Shown in pieces: positions 55,820-64,000 of a stretch of 64,000 bases of DNA; positions within the stretch are counted from its first letter, which is position 1; each line of letters begins with the position of its first letter. Source of the stretch: Legionella donaldsonii (GTDB lineage: Bacteria > Pseudomonadota > Gammaproteobacteria > Legionellales > Legionellaceae); NCBI RefSeq assembly GCF_900452385.1, contig NZ_UGOA01000001.1, positions 2,241,501-2,305,500 of the forward strand. Reading direction: 5' to 3'. The notes beneath the pieces are model-generated. The model was given only the letters and a program-made list of their open reading frames with translations. It searched no databases and had not been told where the DNA came from. The position numbers and the translations under genes were made by a program.

Positions 55820-58800
55820 GCTTTTCCCCTTGCTCTTTTTTATGCTTGCGGCTATGAATCAGGCAAAAAATCGTAGGAACAAAAAATAAGGTGGCAATTG
55901 TTGCAAATGACAAGCCGCCAATAACAGCACGTCCTAACGGGGCATTTTGCTCACCGCCATCCCCCATGCCAAGTGCCATAGGAAACATACCAATAATCAT
56001 CGCCGAAGCAGTCATTAATACCGGTCGTATGCGGGATTTTCCCGCTTCAAGAGCAGAGGTAAACGGATCATGGCCTTCTTTCATATGATCCCGCGCAAAA
56101 CTAATCACTAAAATACCGTTTGCAGTGGCTACCCCCATACACATGATAGCCCCCGTTAAAGCGGGAACACTAAGCGTAGTATGAGTAAGGAATAACATCC
56201 ACACAATACCGGCAAGTGCAGCTGGTAAAGCGGTAATAATAATGAACGGATCTAGCCATGATTGGAAATTAATCACGATAAGTAAATAAACGAGAAGAAT
56301 AGAAAAAATAAGTCCCAGATAGAGGCCCGTAAACGCTTCATCCTTGGTTTGTATCTGCCCCCGAACAACGACAGAAGACCCCTTTGGCACATCCTTTTTG
56401 GTATCTTTGACAATTTTATTGATAGCCTTTGAAACAGAACCCAGATCGGTATCTTGTATAGAAGCAAAAATATCAATCACAGGCTGAACGTTGTAGTGAG
56501 AAACAACAACGGGTTCCATAGTGCGTTTTGCATGCATCATCGCACCCAGAATCTGTGGATCTGTATCTTTTGCAGCATTGGCAACAGTAATATTACCCAA
56601 AGCCTGTAATGAATTCATATAATACTGTGGTGTTTGAGTGGCCACGGGATAAGAAACATGATTCTTTGGGTTAACCCAAAAGGTCGGTGAGGTTTGAAAA
56701 CTTCCTGAAAGAGTAATCAACAAATTATTGGCAATATCGAATTGACTATACCCCAACTCACGTGCACGACTGCGATTTGACTCGACTAGAAAACCAGGGT
56801 AGTTAAAGGCTTGCCTCAGATGGGCATCTACTACGCCAGGGACATGTTTCAAACGCTCTAATACTTTAGAGGCGTAACGAATATTTTCCTCCTGCTTTAA
56901 ACCAATGACTTGAATATCAATCGCTGAAGGTAAGCCAAAGTTAAGCGTTTGGTTGACAATATCCGCTGGCAAAAAGGAAAACGTGACTCCTGGAAATTTT
57001 TTCTGGAGCAACGGCCTTAAATCACGAATATAATCCTCTGTTGGTTTATGATTCTCCTGCAGCGCAATCAAAATATCAGCATCACTAGCCCCATTGGTCG
57101 CTGAGTTACTGTAGGATAAATTGATACCACTGACAGGTAAACCAATGTTGCCAACGATACTAAATAATTCTTCTTCGGGAACAAGTTCGCGCACAACATG
57201 ACCAATTTCTCCTGCCAAGCGAGCAGTTTCCTCTACCCTTGTCCCGGTAGGAGCCTGAAAATGTAATTTAATTTGTCCAGCATCCACGCTGGGGAAAAAA
57301 TTAGAACCAAGCCAGGGCGCTAAAAGAGCTATTGATACTAAAATAAACCCCAGGAAACTGAGAATAAAAACCTTTCTGTTGTCTAACGCTTTTGTTAACA
57401 GCGTAAGATAACGTTGGCGAAAACGTTCAAACCATCTTTCAAATCCAGCGTGAAAACGCTGAAAACGGCTAAGACTATCTGGATCATGGATAGGCTCATG
57501 TTTTTTTAACAAGTATTTGGCCATCGTCGCAACAAGAGTACGTGACAAAATATAAGACGCTAACATGGCGAAAATAACAGCTTCTGCTAAAGGAGCAAAT
57601 AGATACTGTGCTACTCCACCCAGATAAAACATAGGCACGAAAACAATACAAATACAAAGTGTTGAAACCAGTGCCGGAATAGCGATTTGTTCCGCACCAT
57701 CCAGAATGGCCTGTTCCACCTCTTTACCTTGTTCTAAATTCCAATTGATATTTTCAATGGCTACAGTCGCATCATCGACTAAAATTCCCACTGCAAGGGC
57801 TAAACCACCCAGGGTCATAATATTGATTGTCTCCCCCAAGGCAGACAAGATCGTTAGCGAAGCCAAGATAGACAGAGGAATAGAAAGTGCGATAATAAAA
57901 GTACTTCGCCAACTACCAAGAACAATTAAAATCATCAAGCCTGTTAAACAGGCTGCAATAAGCCCCTCCCTAATAACCCCATCAATGGCAGCAAGAACAA
58001 AGATTGATTGATCGCCAAAAGTAGACAAATTCAAGGCTGCAGGCATCATATCTTTTACGACAGGTAACAGGGCTTTCACTCGGCTTACAATGTTAAGGGT
58101 CGATGCATTCCCTGTTTTTTGCACGGACATCATCACGGCCCGTTTTCCATTAACAGTAATAATATTGGTTTGCGGGGGGAAACCATCACGAACATGAGCA
58201 ACATCGCGAATATAAAGCACACCACCGTGCGGTAATGCTTTCACGGGAAAATTATTAAACTCATCCGCTGTTAAAGGACTGGCATTAAGTTTGACTAAAT
58301 ATTCATACAGGCCAATCTTCTCTGTGCCAGCAGGTAAAATTAAATTCTGTGTATTAATCACTGCACTAATATCTTGTGCCGAAACACCATAGGTTTGCAT
58401 TTTTTCCGGCTGAAGATCGACTTGTACCTGACGTATTTTCCCACCATAAGGGAAAGGCAATGCGGCGCCCTGTACTGTGGCAAGCTGCGTTCGAATAAAA
58501 TTATTACCTAAATCGTATAAATCTTGCTCGGGTAAAGTTTGGCTAGTTAAAATTAATTGCAGTACAGGGACTGTTGCAGCATTGTAACTTAATACCAGAG
58601 GGGGTGTTTGGCCAGGTGGTAATTGCTTTAACAAGGTTTGTGCAATCGCTGTTACCTGACTTAAGGCAACAGCAATATCGACGTCATTATGGAAAAAAAG
58701 TTTTGTCACACTGACGCCAAGCAACGATTCGGATTCTATATGTTCGATGTCATTAACCGTTGTTGTTGCTGCCCGTTCAAAAATGCTGGTGATTAAATCA

Positions 58801-58979
58801 GACATCTGTTGGGGTGGCATACCACTGAAACCCCATACCACACTGACCACCGGGATATCAATATCTGGAAAAATATCGGTTGGGGTGCGTAATATGGCCA
58901 ATGGCCCAATAATCAATAACATTAATGCCAAGACGACGAAAGTATAAGGTCGAGATAAGGCAATCCGCACAAGCCACAT
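55812..58979 (-). CDS. RND efflux permease (AcrB/HAE-like)
   Basis: 1055 residues, starting MWLVRIALSRPYTF at 58979; a TTG five codons upstream is in frame. Twelve membrane segments and two large periplasmic loops are arranged as in AcrB. The proton-relay pair Asp-Asp is in GILVDDATVAIENIN (TM4), and LTGAIMCMGVATANGILV lies in TM10. The substrate cannot be read from sequence; the two-loop form typically carries drugs or hydrophobic compounds. First gene of the three-gene efflux operon. Confidence 0.94.
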   Translation of the reverse strand: MWLVRIALSRPYTFVVLALMLLIIGPLAILRTPTDIFPDIDIPVVSVVWGFSGMPPQQMSDLITSIFERAATTTVNDIEHIESESLLGVSVTKLFFHNDVDIAVALSQVTAIAQTLLKQLPPGQTPPLVLSYNAATVPVLQLILTSQTLPEQDLYDLGNNFIRTQLATVQGAALPFPYGGKIRQVQVDLQPEKMQTYGVSAQDISAVINTQNLILPAGTEKIGLYEYLVKLNASPLTADEFNNFPVKALPHGGVLYIRDVAHVRDGFPPQTNIITVNGKRAVMMSVQKTGNASTLNIVSRVKALLPVVKDMMPAALNLSTFGDQSIFVLAAIDGVIREGLIAACLTGLMILIVLGSWRSTFIIALSIPLSILASLTILSALGETINIMTLGGLALAVGILVDDATVAIENINWNLEQGKEVEQAILDGAEQIAIPALVSTLCICIVFVPMFYLGGVAQYLFAPLAEAVIFAMLASYILSRTLVATMAKYLLKKHEPIHDPDSLSRFQRFHAGFERWFERFRQRYLTLLTKALDNRKVFILSFLGFILVSIALLAPWLGSNFFPSVDAGQIKLHFQAPTGTRVEETARLAGEIGHVVRELVPEEELFSIVGNIGLPVSGINLSYSNSATNGASDADILIALQENHKPTEDYIRDLRPLLQKKFPGVTFSFLPADIVNQTLNFGLPSAIDIQVIGLKQEENIRYASKVLERLKHVPGVVDAHLRQAFNYPGFLVESNRSRARELGYSQFDIANNLLITLSGSFQTSPTFWVNPKNHVSYPVATQTPQYYMNSLQALGNITVANAAKDTDPQILGAMMHAKRTMEPVVVSHYNVQPVIDIFASIQDTDLGSVSKAINKIVKDTKKDVPKGSSVVVRGQIQTKDEAFTGLYLGLIFSILLVYLLIVINFQSWLDPFIIITALPAALAGIVWMLFLTHTTLSVPALTGAIMCMGVATANGILVISFARDHMKEGHDPFTSALEAGKSRIRPVLMTASAMIIGMFPMALGMGDGGEQNAPLGRAVIGGLSFATIATLFFVPTIFCLIHSRKHKKEQGEKHV

Positions 58980-59179
58980 AGCAATCCATGCCAAAGGATT
59001 TAATGATTTTCAGTATAACAATGTAAAATACTTAGATCTATCTTAAGAGGATATTGATTTAAAAAATAAATTTTCCAGATCTAACAAGAGCTGGTTGACA
59101 TTTTTGCTGGGTAAATGAGCATCGAAAGGCAGGCAATCAATCAATGCTTTCGGGAGGCGTTTCAACAGACCCTAATAAA

Positions 59180-59658
59180 CTATCGCCGGTAAGGCGCCTT
59201 GGCAAGCAAGGTATCATCCGCAAGTAATCTCACCCACGGCCAAAATAAAACACTAATAAGCGCACTGCCTACAGACATAAGAAAACCAATATGAAATCCC
59301 AAGAAAGCATCTATGGTTAAAATCAGTACTTGGTAAAGTAGACAGAAAAATCCTATCAGCCCCATTTGTTGCCCTATGGAAAAAAACGAAAACCGCCGAG
59401 CTTTATTACTGGCTATCCAGGATACAAAGCAAAGAGCGAAAGCATGTTCACCAATGACAGTAGCTAATAAAACATCCAGCATTAAACCGATAATCACAAG
59501 GAGACTGATATTGAAATGATCAGGTAAATAATACTGTAAATACAAAACCAGCATCAAAACCCAAGGTGGCCTAAGTCCCACTAAAAGATCCGGTAAAGGT
59601 AAAATAGTCAGTACAAGCGCTAAAATGATTGCAATAATCAAACGCAAATTTAACGAAT

Positions 59659-59662
<4 letters not shown>
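59180..59662 (-). CDS. mreD: Rod shape-determining protein MreD
   Basis: 160 residues with about five membrane segments (for example LRLIIAIILALVLTILPLPD and IGLMLDVLLATVIGEHAFAL). MreD is an inner-membrane partner of MreC in the elongasome that directs side-wall peptidoglycan synthesis. Its start overlaps the mreC stop by four bases. Confidence 0.92.
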
Positions 59663-61621
<1,959 letters not shown>

Positions 61622-61760
61622 TCATATTTGGATAAAAATCGACAGATCTTGATGAAGATTTATTTGAAGATAAAAACAGGCCAAGTAATCTATCAATATT
61701 TATCAAAAATCGGCGGGATTCCCCGCGCCGTTAGTGTTCAAAATAAATTAGTTAAATTGA

Positions 61761-61778
61761 GGGGCTGTTAACAGCCCC
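61761..61778 (-). terminator. Palindrome after the comEA gene
   Basis: GGGGCTGTTAACAGCCCC is a perfect 18-base palindrome with a TTAA loop, ten bases downstream of the comEA stop on the minus strand. There is only a weak A/T tail after it, so terminator function is uncertain. Confidence 0.5.
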
Positions 61779-61787
61779 CTATATGGG

Positions 61788-62111
61788 TTAACTCACTGTA
61801 AAAACCTCTTGTAATTGGAGTAAATGCTTTTCCACGAATTGCTTTCCTAACCCGCGCACATGAGATAGCTCTTCCACTGATTTAAAACTCCCGTTACTTT
61901 CGCGGTATTTGATAATCGCTTCGGCACGTTTTCTCCCTATACCCTTAAAAGCCTTGGCAAGAGTATTGATATCCGCTTTGTTGAGATCTACTTTAGCATT
62001 CAATTTTTGGCTTGCGGCCGGGATTACCGTATTGAGCTGATTGGTTGCAGCATGAATTGGAAGGATTATGACCAACAGCAACCAGACAACAGCAAACAAA
62101 CTTGCTTTCAT
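61788..62111 (-). CDS. comEA: ComEA-like helix-hairpin-helix protein
   Basis: 107 residues with a signal peptide (cleavage near residue 21) and two helix-hairpin-helix motifs: INTLAKAFKGIGRKRAEAII and VEELSHVRGLGKQFVEKHLL. Such periplasmic proteins bind incoming DNA during natural transformation; Legionella is naturally competent. Located between the M20 dipeptidase and mreB, on the same strand as both. It lacks the membrane anchor of Bacillus ComEA. Confidence 0.85.
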   Translation of the reverse strand: MKASLFAVVWLLLVIILPIHAATNQLNTVIPAASQKLNAKVDLNKADINTLAKAFKGIGRKRAEAIIKYRESNGSFKSVEELSHVRGLGKQFVEKHLLQLQEVFTVS

Positions 62112-62214
62112 TTTTTATTCTCCTTTATTGATTGGACTATACGGTTTTTGTTAAACCGTTTGTCTCGCATCAGACTCCTCCTGTGCGAGCCAAGTGAGTA
62201 TCTCAGTATTTTTT

Positions 62215-63639
62215 TTATCTGTCGAGACTTAATGATATAAAATGTGAATGAAGCACATAGGCGACGCAAGCCGTTAATTTTTTTACCATTTCTAAATGCA
62301 AAAATTCATTAGGACCATGGGCATTAGAGTGCGGGCCCAAAACACCTGTAATCATAAATTGTGCGTCAGGGAATTTTTCACCCAGCATCGCCATAAAGGG
62401 AATCGTACCACCCTCCCCCATATACACAGCAGTTTTCTTATAAAAAGCCAATGAAGCCTCATCCACTGCTTTTGCCAACCAGTCTGCCATCAATGGAGCA
62501 TTCCAGCCTTTAGCACTATCATCAATACGAAAACTGGTCTTTGCCTGATAAGGTGGGTTTTGTGTTAATGTGTGTTGCAAGGCTGTCGCAGCCTCTTGGG
62601 GGCAGACTAAAGGCGGCAGACGCATGGAAAGCTTGAATGCTGTTTTCGCTCTAAGTACATTCCCTGCATCTGCTATGGCGGGCAAACCTTCAGCCCCTGT
62701 GATAGCTAAGGCCGGGCGCCAGGTACGATTTAATACGAGTTGTTGTTTATCATGCGTCACCGGTTCAACACCAGTATGAAAAGGGAAACCAGAGTAAACC
62801 TCATCACCTAGAACAGCGGCGCAGGCATTTGCCTGTTTCACACGCTCCTGAGGAATATCACAGTGCAGTGCTGCCAATTTAATCTCGCCATTTGTTTCAT
62901 CTTCAATACGGCTAATTAATTGTTTGGCTACACGGAAACTATCAGCAACAATACCGCTAGCATTGCCAGAATGCACCCCCTCATTAAGCAACTCAACCGA
63001 TAATTCACCAACAACATTACCGCGCAAAGATGTCGTCATCCATAATTGCTCATAATTACCGGCACCAGAATCCAGGCAAATAACCAGAGAAGGTTGTCCA
63101 ATTTTGTCTTTTAATGCTTCGATATAATAAGGTAAATCATAACTGCCACTTTCTTCACAGGCCTCAATAATTAACACACAGCGAGCATGGGGCAGTTGCT
63201 GCTCTTGCAATGCGTTTATCGCCGTCAATGATGCATACGCAGCATAACCATCGTCAGCCCCGCCTCGGCCGTAAAGACGTCCATCGCGTATTACAGGTTG
63301 CCAAGGACCAAGCCCTTCTTGCCAGCCAGTCATTTCCGGTTGCTTATCTAAATGGCCATAGAGTAATACCGTCTGATCCACCTGACCGGGTACTTCCATG
63401 AACAATAAGGGGGTACGGCCTGGCAAACGGATAACTTCCAAAATTATTCCTGCTGGAGCATGCGCTTTGCACCAATCAGCAACATGGTTAACCGCTTGCT
63501 CCATGTAACCATGTTCCTGCCAATGCTCATCAAAATGGGGGGATTTATTCGGAATTTTAATGTAATCGCACAAGCTTGGCAGAATTTCTTTTTGCCATTC
63601 CTGCTCGATGTACTCATATAGTTTTAGGGTGTTCAGCAT
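62215..63639 (-). CDS. M20 family dipeptidase
   Basis: 474 residues from MLNTLKLYEY at 63639, with AAGGAA seven bases upstream; TTG at 63663 is less likely. Di-zinc hydrolase: LLYGHLDKQPEM (H and D ligands), YGRGGADDGYAAYASL (bridging D) and IEACEESGSYD (catalytic Glu and metal Glu). The late His appears in GPHSNAHGPNE. Similar to cytosolic nonspecific dipeptidases (CNDP-type). It overlaps the MurG-like gene by 26 bases. Confidence 0.92.
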   Translation of the reverse strand: MLNTLKLYEYIEQEWQKEILPSLCDYIKIPNKSPHFDEHWQEHGYMEQAVNHVADWCKAHAPAGIILEVIRLPGRTPLLFMEVPGQVDQTVLLYGHLDKQPEMTGWQEGLGPWQPVIRDGRLYGRGGADDGYAAYASLTAINALQEQQLPHARCVLIIEACEESGSYDLPYYIEALKDKIGQPSLVICLDSGAGNYEQLWMTTSLRGNVVGELSVELLNEGVHSGNASGIVADSFRVAKQLISRIEDETNGEIKLAALHCDIPQERVKQANACAAVLGDEVYSGFPFHTGVEPVTHDKQQLVLNRTWRPALAITGAEGLPAIADAGNVLRAKTAFKLSMRLPPLVCPQEAATALQHTLTQNPPYQAKTSFRIDDSAKGWNAPLMADWLAKAVDEASLAFYKKTAVYMGEGGTIPFMAMLGEKFPDAQFMITGVLGPHSNAHGPNEFLHLEMVKKLTACVAYVLHSHFISLSLDR

Positions 63640-64000
63640 GCAACTGTTCCTTGATGAGAGCAATAATTTTCAAGGTAGCTGATTCAATATGAAGCGCCTT
63701 GATTTTAGCAATAATTTCTTCACGTTGCTGGCCAGCTTCAGTAATTGCAGCCAGTAAATTCTCTGCTGTTAAATTGTCATCATCAACGACCTTGCTAATT
63801 CCCTGCTGGGCAAAATAACGCGCATTTTGAATTTGATCGCCCCGACTAACTTTGGCAGAAAGCGGAATTAAAACATGAGGCTTCTGCAAAGACAGAATTT
63901 CATAAAGCGCATTAGCTCCTGCTCGTGAAATAACCAAATCGCTTGCGGCAAACAAATCCGCCAACTCACTAGTCGCGTATTCGAGTTGGCAATAATTAGC
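63614..64000 (-). CDS. murG: MurG-family glycosyltransferase, C-terminal part (cut by window edge)
   Basis: The reading frame is open to the right edge; a TTG at 63964 is not a true start. The visible part is the C-terminal Rossmann domain of family GT28: FAASDLVISRAGANALYEIL, LQKPHVLIPLSAKVSRGDQI, then QNARYFAQQGISKVVDDDNL. This domain binds UDP-GlcNAc in MurG (UDP-GlcNAc to lipid I, making lipid II). The PLSxxxSRGDQ pattern is like the MurG of Firmicutes and unlike that of E. coli, so it could be a second paralogue. It is translationally coupled to the dipeptidase. Confidence 0.75.
   Translation of the reverse strand, partial: ANYCQLEYATSELADLFAASDLVISRAGANALYEILSLQKPHVLIPLSAKVSRGDQIQNARYFAQQGISKVVDDDNLTAENLLAAITEAGQQREEIIAKIKALHIESATLKIIALIKEQLHAEHPKTI

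Overview
The window is most likely a chromosomal segment of a Legionella species. The clearest marker is the protein at 50371-51255, a Legionella-type major outer membrane protein. The flagellar gene order, the PAS-LuxR regulator, the low GC content and the dispersed palindromic repeats fit this. I cannot name the species from sequence alone.

Layout. 1-2900 is an accessory-looking stretch of small proteins: an unrecognised lysine-tailed protein, a DUF883/holin-like/YqjK-like trio, two small proteins and a low-affinity iron permease-family protein. 3100-7300 is nrdAB, preceded by a DnaA box and a pair of NrdR boxes. 7300-11500 holds hsp20, a hydrolase-fold protein, a Gly-rich membrane protein, a palindromic repeat, a PAS-LuxR regulator and queF. 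11500-14150 is prfB-lysS, with the programmed +1 frameshift site of prfB intact. 14200-19450 has a cupin, a charged candidate effector, a DUF3775 protein, a VanX-like dipeptidase, an exported degenerate beta-carbonic anhydrase and a VWA protein.

19760-31330 is one minus-strand flagellar operon: fliM-N-O-P-Q-R-flhB-flhA-flhF-flhG-fliA-motC-motD-DUF2802. An excellent sigma-54 promoter box lies just upstream of fliM. The operon encodes the C-ring proteins, the export gate, the polar-placement pair FlhF/FlhG, sigma-28 and a second stator pair. Next comes a DprE1/DprE2-like epimerase pair (31635-33634), a possible structured RNA, mscL, then lysC-alaS-recX-recA-pncC. The two copies of a 138-bp palindromic repeat flank the lysC-alaS block.

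41100-45000 has a small lipoprotein, an MHS-type transporter and two LPS genes (O-antigen ligase and a glycosyltransferase). 45500-48420 has a decayed fragment and clpS-clpA. 48700-54600 has icd, the major outer membrane protein, rluE and a PAS-HD-GYP phosphodiesterase. 53200-58980 is an RND efflux operon (permease, adaptor, outer membrane factor). 59180-61600 is mreB-mreC-mreD. The window ends with a ComEA-like protein, an M20 dipeptidase and the C-terminal part of a MurG-family glycosyltransferase cut by the right edge.

Most of the window is ordinary housekeeping. The items most worth a second look are the DprE1/DprE2 pair outside actinobacteria, the nested-arm segment at 33940-34040, the two-copy palindrome, the exported carbonic anhydrase homologue lacking the conserved Arg, the Chlamydia-like NrdB that keeps its tyrosine, and several regulatory sites. 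No tRNA, rRNA, CRISPR array or insertion sequence was seen.
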